64,000 bases of DNA from Agaricus subrufescens (lineage: Eukaryota; Basidiomycota; Agaricomycetes; Agaricales; Agaricaceae). The position numbers and the translations under genes are program-made. Below, piece after piece: positions 10,075-21,832 of this stretch. Each line of letters begins with the position of its first letter. Positions within the stretch are counted from its first letter, which is position 1. Location: NCBI GenBank assembly GCA_029945375.1, contig CM057062.1, positions 496,001-560,000 of the forward strand. The letters run 5' to 3'. The notes under the pieces are model-generated. The model was not told the origin of the DNA. It saw nothing but the letters and a program-made list of their open reading frames with translations, and searched no databases.

Positions 10075-13000
10075 TCACTGCCATATAAATCGTGATTTTA
10101 AGATTAGATAAGATTTAATAATTACCTTCCATTGCAACTGGCATTCAGTCACATACTTCAAGTATATATCCACCTGCTGCCAAGCATAGGCAGAAAAACC
10201 TGGACTCCCCTTGTGGAAACTTGCGAGTTCTTGCCAAACTTCGCACATCCGCTCAAAAGACTTGTGAGTTCGGCGGAATTCCTCATCTAATATTTCAAGC
10301 TCTTCCCTCAGCCTCTCCACCGCCGCCTTTTCACGGTACCATCTTACGTGGTCTACTAAAATACCAAATCAATGCTGATGGAGTTATGATCAGAAGTAAA
10401 CTTACACTCGATTGACCACTCGCTCAAAGACATATTTTCTGGTCGGTAGGCCGACCAGAACCAGGGATTCTGTTTGCTTGAGTCGCCTGTTGTATGGGGA
10501 GTAAAAAGGTTTTTCCCCATAGTTGGTCTATCCCTAGACTCTGAAGTCCCTCAGTAGCCTTAGGGCCTAGGCATGTTAAAATCTCGAAGCAGCGACAGTA
10601 TTCATCCCTAAGTTTGAGCATTTGAGAACGAATCTCAGAGATGACACCTTGTGAGTGAGTAGTGATGCTTTGACTACTCGGATTTATTCGTTTTTCTGTG
10701 AATGTATGATTCAGCTCGTGGATGATGTCTCTCAAATCAGAGAGAATATCAAAAACATTGTCTCGCCGCACCGCAACCTCTATCTCAGTGGCTTCTGCGA
10801 GGTTGTATAGCCGGCGTTCGTTTGGAGTGAATGATGATGGTAGAGAGAACTTTGTTGTTCGAAGTATGTTGTTGTTGGTATCTAAAAGATGCCCGAGAGC
10901 AGGGAAAAGCTCACCTTGGTTGGCTCGCCACGGTTTGAGAAGATTGGTCAGGTGATCGCTACCCGCATCCTGCTCGTCTGTTTGACGATAAACTGATCTG
11001 TAATGAGTAGTCACAAAAGAACATTTTTTAAATTATAGAAAGGCGCACAACAATGTTTCTAATTCCAGACCACGCCAGATGAACCCAATCAATTCAAGGG
11101 AAGTAGCCCCATCTTCTCTTCCAGATGATGGCAAATTTGCTTGCCATTTTGGAGCTATTGCTACGTAAGCAATACAAAAAAAAGAAGTATCCGATTACTG
11201 ACCTTTTCCCTGTACTTGATATAGCTCTGATTTGGATGACTGAGCTTCAACCGCCAGCCATGATTTGATAGATTCGGCAGATATAGAAGCAGTCAGTGCA
11301 TCAAAGGTGTACTTTTTCTCTGAATACGATATGCTAGTGCGGCGATGGCACTGTGATAAGTCAGAAGCTAAAAGCAATTTTATCAGTAAGAACAGTGAGA
11401 ATGATGTAACTCACAGAGTTGGCGGAACTTGGTATAATTGTAGTGGCCGTTAAAGCTGTCTAGTGTCTCTTGGCGGTGTCCGGGATTTTGTTCCTTAGTA
11501 AAAGATGCAGCATGATTTTGTTTGGACCAGGCACTTTCTATCACCTCACCATGCGTCATACCGGAGTGCGGCTCGTAGACAAATGAGTGATTGATCTGAC
11601 ACTCATAATTATGCCCGTTTATGTGCATCTTTGGTACAGAACCACGAATGCGCTCGAGCAAAGGCATAAAGTTGGATAGGTTAGTAGTAACACACTTGGG
11701 AAGATTGATACAGTACTGGCACCATATATCGTAACTAACAGAAATCCATCGTTGGTTAAAGCCTTCTAGTCCAAGGGCATGCATCAACACATAGTCGGTC
11801 TTGATATACCTTTGACTTGCTGAGTGAGAAGACAGGCAACATGGAAAAAAAACTTACGCTTCCCCTTTATCAAGGTCTGCCATCCCCTGTGGTAAATAGA
11901 ATCTGTGATGGGCACATTGTATCGCAATGACACCTGATACTTCAGTGTCTTTGAACTTTGATTTGTCCTGTTGTCTAATGGCCTTCAGCTCGGCACAAAG
12001 AGAAGTCTTATGTAATGAAGATTTGTCAGTATTCAATACACAATTTACAGTACCCACGTCAACTTCATTCCTCAGAGATTGAATATATTGCTGGTATTTG
12101 TTCTCCTCAACAAAATAGCCATTTCCTGCATTGAGCGGTTTGTCTAGGAGATCATGGTTTTTTTTCTTTCTCTGCAGACGAAAGTTTCCATCAGCTGAGA
12201 GAAAAAGTGTATATTTGTGTCTGAGGGCCAATATATTCAGCTGGGACGTTCCACAGCAAGTAACAAGACTTACAGATCATCATCACGAGCTAGGTCAATA
12301 ACACTTTTGTCAATGTTAAAACCAATCTCGGGGCATGCAGGGCATCTCAGGGCGAGACACCCAGGTCGCCAATGAGATAGAATGGTATCAATTCCGAAGT
12401 CTTGCCCTGAATGACGATGGAGCATCAGGTAGCGCCAAAGGTGCATTACCAGATCGAATTCCTTATAGCGGTGCTACAAAGTGTTCAGAGGCCTGTAAAA
12501 CACCTATGATTGTATGGACTTACGTGTGTTTTTTGTGGGAAGGCAGTGTTGGTGTAGTCCTTGAGTGTCTTGTAATAATCGTAATTTGATGACTTTGCGT
12601 TGAGCAAATGCCAGTCAAAATCATCAAGTACCGAAAAAGTGAATGCTGTTTGTGGGCGGTCAAGTGATGGAGGAAAAAGCTGATGCCGAATTAGCTGCAA
12701 CACTTTGTCTTGTCGACACGACAAAGGTGTACAGTTGCAGTAGAGGATCTTGCAGTCGTGAATACCATTTGTATGTATCACAACTAGGTTCTTGACATCA
12801 TCGTCATTTGTTGGACAACAATCGCCTCAGTGGCCCAAAAATAGGACATATCCTAACTCGCTTAAAGCTGTCTTCTCGAAGAAGCGGCCTGTCCACTTTT
12901 GAATACGATGAAATGGGTGGTCATGGTGGCATTTCACTATACAGTGAGAGCAGAGGGGTGTATAAGTAAAACATTCAAGGCACCTGTAAATGGCCTTCCA

Positions 13001-13384
13001 CTCATCATTGACTTCATTCGGGGAATCTGTCATGCACAATGGGCATTGTTCGTCTACAATTCCATCAGTTTTGAGGGACATTATTTCATTCTGGATCTCC
13101 TTCAATATTTGAGATGTGAATGGTTCCATTTTTGTGGATGCTCCCTGGAAGTGTGAATCAGTCAAAGCCATAAAATATCAATACAGACTTGCCTGCATTA
13201 CCAGGTGGTTCAACGCTTCAGCACTGGTTACACCTGTCATAGGTACAGAATCAGTGCATTCTTTCACTGCCAGGATTTCTTGAGACAGAGCCTTCACCAT
13301 CCTCGCCAAAGGCAAAGGCTCCGCAACCTTCAGAGGGACGATGCCAGACATCAGATTCCCTCGCTTGCGCTTCTGACCTGGCAT
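10075..13384 (-). CDS. KDZ transposase, one in-frame stop
   Basis: Cut-and-paste transposase of the Kyakuja-Dileera-Zisupton class. The start ATG at 13382-13384 gives MPGQKRKRGN, a nuclear-localisation-like start. Exon 2 encodes the CxC2 cysteine cluster (CPLC, RCLEC, LCSHC, HPFHRIQKWTGRFFEKT), then a second cluster (CPACPEIGFNI). The RNase H-like core follows, with LSADGNFRL, SYDIWCQY, KMHINGH and HGEVIESAWS supplying likely acidic residues, then NPGHRQETLDSFNGHYN. A coiled-coil-like tail (LEILDEEFRRTHKSFERM) ends at a TGA at 10075-10077. Exons that splice in frame: 13193-13384, 12524-13144, 12274-12473, 11858-12220, 11415-11809, 11213-11366, then at least three more. The first intron is GC-AG. 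A TGA at 12827-12829 follows LFLGH and would truncate the protein before the catalytic core unless it is a sequence error. Confidence 0.92.
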
Positions 13385-13476
13385 TGAGTTAGTAACGGTC
13401 AACACTGAGTCTCAGCTCCATCACCCGATTTGAGCTTCAATTTTTTTTTCCAAAATGATGATAAATTAATGTGCTA

Positions 13477-15945
13477 CTAAGATGCTAGAGCCAATTCCAT
13501 AGTTGATACTTTTCGCGTAAATCTACCCTTGTTCCTACCCCGAAAAGTAGTCACACTGCATTCCGCAATTCCGTATTCCCAAATTACATTGCGGGCACCA
13601 TAGTACCAATCTTCTGTGAGGCAGAACATGTAATTGTATTTCTTGGTTGGAAAAGTCGGAAACGCATACACATAAGGCACAAGGACTTTGCCTTTTTCAG
13701 TAAAAGCCACCAATATATTGGCCCCATCGAGGCCTTTGTACACTCCAATCATGCTGTCCCACTTGCCGTCATCAAATTGCTTGTTACTTCGGACTGTGAT
13801 TCGGAGGTCACCAAATGTATCCCGGTGTGTCAGTCTTATGATCCAAAAGTCATGTGCTGTACAACAGATGAATAACTCATTTCATACACTAAGGCACCAC
13901 TTATGAATAGCAGGTGGAGCAACTTCCGGGCCGTCTTGAGAAGTCAAGGGCCAACCACCCAAATGACTGAGTTCTCCAACTTGATTGTCAGGGGGTGGAG
14001 TCAAGGATCGCCGACTGACACAAATGTCTCGAAGCATTGAGCAGTTGTCCGGGATGCCGTGAACAGCATGCAGGGACGTATCATTCTTGTCCTTCATTTC
14101 AAACCATTTACAAACCTCCCTGATGACACATGTCAAAAAAAAAACAAAAGAGCTAATCAGAAAGGAAGATTACATTTCAAATGCCAGAGCGTGAAGATTA
14201 AGTTGCTGTAAACGATGACTGTAATGATGCTGACCCCGAAGCTCAATTTGAGCTTCACCTGTACTGTTTACAGACTTGATGATACTGGACTGGCCTTTGA
14301 GAGGTCCCCGTTGTATAACCACAGGGAGATCGAGATACATTGTATATGAATGTTGAGGAATGTGAATAACATTAGGGTTGCGAAGGTGGGAACCAAGCTG
14401 GACATGGAGATCAGCGAACTTGACATAGACATAGGGAATTGTCAGATGCTAAAACTGATCTGAGTTGCTGCCTGCCATTCAAGGGATAATAACGTACTGT
14501 GGCCTTAGAATTGCATATGACCATTTGATCTAATTCATCATCAAGCTTTACGATATAGCCTGTGCTTCCAGCAGATTCACCAGTCATTACCCAAACATTG
14601 TCACCAATTTTGAAGTGGTGACGGACAAAATTAATGGGAATTTGGATTGATTCAGGTAAACTTGAGTCCGAGCAGTCACTAAGGCGGATATAGACATAAG
14701 TGTCAAGGACAGCTTCAACCTCACCAACTCGACCAGCGTGTTCCGACGCGACAATAGCCACCTCGTCTCCTATTTGAAGCTGGCAGCCCTCAGCCCAGCG
14801 GAAGGCCTTCCGTTTGGCCTCAGTTGAGATTGAGATGCTGCTCATGAACATTTTAACTTGAGCTACAGTTGGAGTTACTTCAGTATGAAAATATTCCTCA
14901 GGTTTGAGAGTGAGTAAGAGATATCCGGAAGCATCAAACATGCGTTGGTGGTAGTGGTAAATCATAGAAGGGCTGGCCCCTTCAACGCAAAGACGACGGC
15001 CAGACTTGATATAAGCGTTCAAGTCAACTGGTTGGGGTAAAGGTTTTGCGCATCTTCTAACTTCCAAACTTTTGTTTTGTGAAGTCTTTTCTGAAGGGGG
15101 GTCAATGCGAGGTAATACAATGACTTCCAGCTGACCTTTAGGAAGAATTTGGTGAACGACGGCAACGTCACGGGTGTAGGGCTTCTTCTTGAGGTGCACC
15201 CAACCATTCTGCTCGGGCTTGAATGCTGGCATTTGATGCTGGAGAAGTTTCATGGCGTCGAGGTTGTCAACCTTTCTGCCCTCCCACCACCAGACACCTG
15301 ACATCCCCCTACAGATAGTGTGGACATCTGCAAGTCTTTTAGCCTCCATGTAAACCCTCCCAATTATACCGATAGGTACAAACACGTTACAGGGAGCTAT
15401 CATGTGAACATACATTCCTTGCATTGTTCGCTGGTAGATGCGAAGCACACATTGTGCCTCAGACCCAACCTTGATTGAATAGATTGAACAAGACATCAAT
15501 TTATTGGGCTGTTGTGACTTACACTCACAGGTATTTCCCATGTTTCCCAATCTTCTTGACAGTGAGTCTACTGTTCTGTACTGGCTTGTCTCTGGAAGAA
15601 ATAAGCCCAGCAGGTTGTGCGTATTTTTTGGCCAATGAAGACAGGAAATTTTCCGTTGTGGCAAGCTCTTGTTGCAAGTGCAAGCGGTGATTGAATGCTG
15701 TTGCTTCCTGTGGATCATCTTCATCATTGTCAGACAAAGTGATAAATCCAACACCTATGTATCATATGTTCAGGTCATGACATTATACTCAGGAGGTGCT
15801 TACAGTTGTCCTCCTCTTTGCTCGTTTCTTCCCCATCATGCTCCACAGCCTCATAGTCTATAAACTGCGTTGCTTCTAATGCCTGCCTCTAGGGACCCAT
15901 TCTCTATGAGCCCTCAAACCGAATAGATCAAAGTGTGCATACCAT
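13477..15945 (-). CDS. Spt5-like protein with NGN and KOW domains, transposon cargo
   Basis: Resembles the transcription elongation factor Spt5/NusG family. An acidic N-terminal part (VEHDGEETSKEEDN, SDNDEDDPQE) is followed by an NGN-like domain (IGRVYMEAKRLADVHTICRG). A first KOW follows (GWVHLKKKPYTRDVAVV), then an Spt5-like linker and two further KOW units (QIGDEVAIVASEHAGRVGEV; KIGDNVWVMTGESAGSTGYI), and a fourth (VVIQRGPLKGQSSIIKSV). The C-terminal exons (PPPDNQVGELSHLGG; YKGLDGANILVAFTEKG) run to 13477. The CTD heptad-like repeats of true Spt5 are not seen. The exon beginning at 15888 is secure; the ATG at 15943-15945 just before its intron is only a candidate start. The gene lies 92 bp downstream of the transposase start on the same strand. 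Known Spt5 binds the RNA polymerase clamp; a role in expressing or protecting the transposon is inference. Confidence 0.8.
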
Positions 15946-16392
15946 TGACAGTTGTGGTTGTCTAGCTTTGATGGTTCACTACTATTGTAAGACTTCAGGC
16001 TCGTTGATTGAGGACTCAGATACTAATGTACAACCACACAGTTTGAATACTAGAACTACTTGTAGTATACACTGAATAAGTCTACTGAGCCTTTTCCGAT
16101 GCTCGATGTAGGGAAAGAAGACGCAAATTATTTTCGTCAACATAATCTATGCTCTTGACTATAGGGTAGGATATATTCTGTCACGTGTGGCATTTACTTG
16201 TGAGAATGTATACCCATAACAGCGGTGTATGATGGCGGACTTTATTATGTCAACCTAACGCGTCCAAAAAAAGCATCCCATTAGAGATGGGGGTTCCTAT
16301 CCCTTATCTAGAGTAATTTATCTATTCCTCAAACAATGCCAAATCAACGCCAAATCTTCGGACCCCCGTGTCCCACGACATGTCATCATGTT
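15946..16392. other. KDZ interior between the Spt5-like gene and the palindrome
   Basis: No ORF or repeat that I recognise. It probably holds the promoter of the Spt5-like gene, but I see no diagnostic motif. Confidence 0.4.
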
Positions 16393-17140
16393 AGCAACAT
16401 GTGCTGATCATCACTGATCGGAGTTGATTGTCATGGCCAACATCCCCAAGAATGTGAACAACAATAGGCGGGAGTATCCCCTCATTGTTACCCGACTTTG
16501 TCACACCCTTTTTGACTGATCCTCCCCGCAAAATCATGTTCCCACGCACAGTAGCTCAGCACTGGGCAGCGATTTCTCACTTCCCTTGCAGGCAAATGCC
16601 TTGCTATCTTCTATAGTGCTATTCACATTGGTGGTAGGGCTCTACATACACTGTATATGCAGCATAGCAAGTAGCGTCAAATAATCAATGTAGAACATAT
16701 TGTTTGAGAAACTCGATAAAAGAATGCCCGATACTGGGCACAGTTCTAAGCTCAAGCATGGCGCACTATGGAATATATGTAATTTATATAGTGAATAGAC
16801 ATATACCGCAATAATACTGCGTGAATCCGGCACAGGAATATCCTGTGTATTTTACAATCAGATGCATCTTTCAAGAGTAAAATATGTTTGTACGCATCCT
16901 CTTTACGGCGCGTAAAGTGCGTAATATGCGCCTATGTGCGCATTATTAAGGGCTATCCAGCGCACATGTTTGCTTGTGAATTGGCTGAGAATTGGGCAAG
17001 ATATTGGCGATTCTTTGTGTAATCAGGTGCTGATGAATGGTGCCATCAAATGAACTCCGGTTTCAACAACCTTGCGCCCCAATAATCTACATAATATATA
17101 TATGCATCGAAAGCTATTTCAAAGGGCTTTCCATAGCCGC
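16393..17140 (+). repeat. Palindrome, left arm (748 bp)
   Basis: Reverse-complement match to 17298-18045. I noticed only three differences, all transitions. The arms run from AGCAAC...GTGCTGATC at the outer end to CATAGCCGC at the inner end. A short ORF occurs in both arms in mirror image, which is a consequence of the duplication and not evidence of coding. Confidence 0.95.
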
Positions 17141-17297
17141 TCGCAGATTACTAGTAAAAATCTGAAGATAGTCTTAAAAGACTGTAGATGTGCAAGTTGG
17201 TGTTGACCAAACACACGTAGAATGAACAGCAGTGTTGATGCATTTCTGGTCTTTTGACGCTATCTTTAAAAGTTCACTATTGACTTGCGAGATTTCT
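17141..17297. other. Palindrome spacer (157 bp)
   Basis: The two halves of the spacer still resemble each other as inverted copies (GAAGATAGTCTTAAAAG against AAAGATAGCGTCAAAAG), so the original foldback was longer and its centre has diverged or been trimmed. Confidence 0.7.
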
Positions 17298-18045
17298 GCG
17301 GCTATAGAAAGCCCTTTGAAATAGCTTTCGATGCATATATATATTATGTAGATTATTGGGGCGCAAGGTTGTTGAAACCGGAGTTCATTTGATGGCACCA
17401 TTCATCAGCACCTGATTACACAAAGAATCGCCAATATCTTGCCCAATTCTCAGCCAATTCACAAGCAAACATGTGCGCTGGATAGCCCTTAATAATGCGC
17501 ACATAGGCGCATATTACGCACTTTACGTGCCGTAAAGAGGATGCGTACAAACATATTTTACTCTTGAAAGATGCATCTGATTGTAAAATACACAGGATAT
17601 TCCTGTGCCGGATTCACGCAGTATTATTGCGGTATATGTCTATTCACTATATAAATTACATATATTCCATAGTGCGCCATGCTTGAGCTTAGAACTGTGC
17701 CCAGTATCGGGCATTCTTTTATCGAGTTTCTCAAACAATATGTTCTACATTGATTATTTGACGCTACTTGCTATGCTGCATATACAGTGTATGTAGAGCC
17801 CTACCACCAATGTGAATAGCACTATAGAAGATAGCAAGGCATTTGCCTGCAAGGGAAGTGAGAAATCGCTGCCCAGTGCTGAGCTACTGTGCGTGGGAAC
17901 ATGATTTTGCGGGGAGGATCAGTCAAAAAGGGTGTGACAAAGTCGGGTAACAATGAGGGGATACTCCCGCCTATTGTTGTTCACATTCTTGGGGATGTTG
18001 GCCATGACAATCAACTCCGATCAGTGATGATCAGCACACGTTGCT
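17298..18045 (-). repeat. Palindrome, right arm (748 bp)
   Basis: Inverted copy of 16393-17140. Outside the arms the flanks differ (CATCATGTT on the left, GATATCTGAT on the right) and show no target-site duplication, so it does not look like a separately inserted foldback element. Confidence 0.95.
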
Positions 18046-19130
18046 GATATCTGATTAGTAAGGGCCTACAATAACAGTATCAAGAGTCAAGACAGGCCAA
18101 CGGCATCAACTAGTGCTTTTGTTATTGACTTGGTCATGTGATGGCTTGTCACTGGCTGTAAAGTTAAGAGCGGATTCATTCAGTAAGTTGAAAATTTTGA
18201 TTTCTCCTTTGTACTATCAAGTACCGGCCTAGATCACCGCGCCAGATCTAACAACCCAGTCTAGTTAAGGAGTATATATGCAAAAAAAAATTATTGACAT
18301 GTAGAGCCACAAAACTGCCCTATATGGTTGGAATACAAAACATCTGAACAGTGATGCCCTCGCCAATGCGGTCCCAATGCCCAAACATCTCAACGCGACC
18401 GGAAAGACTACCCACTGATCCGTAATTAAAGCTACGATGAGCTGTCAGAGTATGGTGAGATGGATACATTAGCTAATTGCAATTGAGAGCACAATACGTC
18501 TAGACATTTAGTAAGTGCTTCCCCTGCTGATTAGAATCGAGAAAGACTCAGCCCGACAGGCCTAAGTTGTTTGATGAAGTGGCATTTCAAACTACTCTCA
18601 CGTCATTAAGTAAACTGGAAAAAAACTGATAGGAATTCAGGAAACAATATCTCCAGTCGTTTAGTATGTTCCTTTCAGGCTAAGTGGACTCGAGGGACCC
18701 GTTCAAACTTTACTCAATACATCTCATTGTTTGTCACGACAATGCTTGAAGTTTGTATTCAAATCAGATCCTGGCATACACAAGGAGATAGTCTGAATAT
18801 CATAATCTGAGTATACACCTTGTCCGGGAACAAGTATGCATTGCCGAAACTTTTTCACATATCCTGACCTGTTTGACATATTGTCCCCTAGCTAGTCATG
18901 ATAATCTGTATCTAGTTTGATCAAAGTTATTATTTTGTGCGACGATAAATGGTGTTTTAATTGGATTTGACTCATGCCTTTCCATTCACATCTTTTTCAA
19001 AAACATCACTTTGTAATTGAAGGAACAAAATCACTTAACTAGCTATAGAGCATTGAGAATAGAGTCTATATAGAAAATAGAAAATAGAGATGTGCTAGTC
19101 TAGCAGGCAAATGAAAGGGGCTATTGTTAT
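18046..19130. other. KDZ interior, A/T-rich, no supported gene
   Basis: About 1.1 kb with no long ORF, recognisable motif or tandem repeat. It separates the palindrome from the next minus-strand gene. Confidence 0.45.
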
Positions 19131-20063
19131 CTAATCATCTGTAATAATAATTGGATCATCATATGAACTGCCACTGCTCCCCATGAATAGCCTCATAATC
19201 TTACGAAGCGGCCCAGAGACGCTAGCCTCACTAGTGTTACGCTTCCGTTTTATTCCGTCGAATGTTTGAACACCTTGATTGACATACTCGGCTGTGGTCT
19301 GGGCATCTTGGTTGGTGTATATTGGAGAAGAGGCGCGCAAGGGAACCTGAGTCGACGGCGGAGTCTTGACCCGATACTGATCCCAGCTGTCAAGGCAAAC
19401 CTCGTCTTGAGACATAACATCAACGGCATGTTCCAAATCACTAATAAGTAAATTGAGGCCAGGGCAATCACGATTGGCGATATTCCTTTCTTTCATGATC
19501 AGGTAATGACCAGAAAAATCCTGATGCCAAAAGGCAGTAGGGGGTAGGTCGACAAACCCCCCCTTCATAGTATCATAAACCTTCAGAGGATGTGTGATGA
19601 CCCTGCTTCGATCGAGGAAGGTGAAACTATTAATGGAACAAAAAAATCCATGGCTCGAAGGTATATTGAACAAGCGGGGCACTTTGCCGGCCTAGAAAAA
19701 TGAACATATGGGTAGATAAACAATCAAGGAGGTGCGTACCTTTTCATACAGATATACCTGACCAGGAAGGATTTCCTCTTCCTAGGCCACAGGAGAAGAC
19801 AGAATCAATGAATTGGGAAGGGATGAGAAGCCTGCCTTCTTAGGGGATCGCAACTGTTTGTGTTGTGCTAGAAACTCTCCTATGTCCGGGAGATTGGGAG
19901 AAGAACTAAGGGAGAGGGAAAGCGAGATCTCATCACCACTCGCGACCTCAAGCGATGCTGCATCATCACCGGTAGGATGGGGCAGTGCATTCTCGACGCA
20001 AAGGACAGAATTGCGGCAAACAGGAGGCGCCGTTTCGCTTCCAAGCAGGATAGAGTCCATCAT
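19131..20063 (-). CDS. Unrecognised KDZ cargo protein, interrupted by a TAG
   Basis: Starts at an ATG pair (20058-20063, MMDSILLGSE) and reads a Ser-rich acidic N-terminal part. It reaches a TAG at 19782-19784 (SPVA-stop-EEEILPGQ) and continues in the same frame to YLYEK. A GT-AG intron then leads into exon 2 at about 19693, which runs to 19131. The second exon contains DRSRVITHPLKVYDTMKGG, a basic patch (GIKRKRN) and a tail DDPIIITDD. Hydrophobic III flanked by acidic residues resembles a SUMO-interaction motif. The TAG could be CAG to TAG decay, or the exon boundary could be misread. I recognise no domain; I looked for a TET/JBP dioxygenase signature, since those genes are reported to travel with KDZ elements, and do not see one. 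Confidence 0.5.
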
Positions 20064-20358
20064 GGGGGATACGTCTTGGTACTAGAGATCTTTATTATGG
20101 GTCAATTATATTGTATACAGCCCAACAAATTTTTGTCCCTATATTGTTTACAGCTAGATGTTTTGTCTTTCCTTTTTGACCAAGCTAGCCTCCAAACGCG
20201 ATGACCGTTGACCCTGCATATAAAATTTCTCTTGAATGATTGACGACAAATCTGGGTTCGAGCTGCGAATCTAAGTCTGGGCTTTATTTAACTACTATTG
20301 CGTGAATGTGCGGCCCCATGCAACACTCTAAGTCAACTTGGGACAGTGTCACCACACT

Positions 20359-21079
20359 ATGCAAGGAGAACAAAGTGAAGATTCTCAACTTTCTGAAGGC
20401 TCAAGTTGGCCCTCCTCCCTCCGGCTCTCTCTGCCCGAAACATCTTTTGAGGTCGAAGAAACTATGTACCAGCCAGACTGATTGTTCTCTGACCCATGCT
20501 GGAAGGTGGTACTCCTTTGTGAGTTATCCATAGTTTTTTCTGTCCCCTCTGTATAACTTGAGCGCCTAGTGTAAAGCATGCGATTGTGTTTACTTCTCTA
20601 GCCAATCTGTTAACATCCAAGACCTTATTACAGGCCATGAGGAGTTCCGAGCTCTCATTGAGCAATGCCATGATCTGTTGCCAAAGCCAAGGTTTAGACA
20701 TACAGATACTTCGACTCAAGTTCACACACCCGAGGATAATTTTCCAGTTGCGAAGATCTTCATCTTTTGGGCCAAGGTACATGATATCTCTCTCTTTCCC
20801 TTAACTAATAACTTACTATCACTCTCATAGCCTGGGCGATCTCCAACTCTAATCCCCTTCTTGTGTGACCGTACTGGGCCTATTCAACTTGCAAATTTTT
20901 GTCTGTTGTTAGAAGGAAGCGGTATCAAATACGGTCAGGAAATTGACATATATGATACCTCTGTCAAAGAATGGTTGCCCCTTAGGTGGAATGCGGAGCA
21001 TTTGTGCGGTGAAAGAAAGGATATATTGTTGAAGTATGCTGGGCTAAATGCTACTGATTTTGGATTGTACCATTGTTAA
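20359..21079 (+). CDS. Unrecognised KDZ cargo protein
   Basis: The secure part is 20602-20776 spliced over a 54-bp GT-AG intron (20777-20830) to 20831-21079, stop TAA. The spliced frame reads through LITGHEEFRALIEQCHDL and FPVAKIFIFWAK to the next exon's PGRSPTLIPFLCDRTGP, and ends FGLYHC. A candidate start ATG at 20359 (MQGEQSEDSQ, acidic and Ser-rich) lies upstream, but I could not find an intron that joins it in frame, so the 5' end is uncertain. No family recognised. It is transcribed divergently from the minus-strand gene ending upstream at 20063, with about 300 bp between them. Confidence 0.5.
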
Positions 21080-21832
21080 ATCAGAAGTAGAGTTGATTGT
21101 ACTATGGAACATTTTATGCAGCCAAATTCAGGCTTTAAAAAATGGAGAAACAATGCTTTCCTATGAATAACATCCAAATAGATCTTGTACTTTTCAAAAA
21201 TTTCAATACCCCTTTCAATTATGGTTCAGCCCGTTACAGCTGGAACATATATTGACGAAAAATACATGTCTTCAGATCTCGGAAATGATCCGATTTCCAC
21301 GACACGATATAGGCAACTCAGAGAAAATTTAAGGCTCATGGTAGCTAGTGTCGGAAGTAAAACATCAGGAACCATTGGTAACAGCAGGTTCATACTATTG
21401 GATCCCCAGGAGGTTAAGCGCAACTGAATAAAGGCTTCAAAATTCATGGCCATCTCTAACGTACATTAGTGAAAGATGGAGAATAGTTGGCGGCGGCGCA
21501 TATGCGCATATCAGATCTCAAAGAGATACTAGGTTTCTAGTAAGTAATAGGGACAGATCCATGACAATTTTCCAGATTCATAGTCATCTCTGACATACAA
21601 TAGGGTCAGAAGTGAAACAACGGGGGCTGTAGGTTCCTCCTAGTCCCTGCGAGATAACAGATTTGCTACAGTTATCCCAGACCAATTGTCTGAATAATTG
21701 ATACAAGCTATTTTTCAAGGTAGCCTTCCCCTTTAGTGAGATCCTATAATCACATTAAATATTTTGACCACCCTTGTCTATCTGTTTACCGTCTCCTGCC
21801 ATCCCCCTCCTCCCTCCAACTGTTCGCTCACC
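21080..21832. other. Intergenic DNA inside the KDZ element
   Basis: About 750 bp with only short frames. The CCCCTCCTCCCTCC pyrimidine tract at about 21805-21820 sits just before the next start codon, as in many fungal promoters. Confidence 0.45.

Noticed and set aside
16642..17796. Identical 63-codon ORFs in both palindrome arms
   Set aside because: They are mirror images created by the inverted duplication, with no motif and no splice context.
16393..18045. Palindrome as an independently inserted foldback transposon
   Set aside because: The flanks show no target-site duplication and the ends have no transposon-like terminal motif.
19131..20063. TET/JBP dioxygenase cargo
   Set aside because: No iron-binding HxD...H pattern or surrounding signature is visible in this or the other cargo genes.
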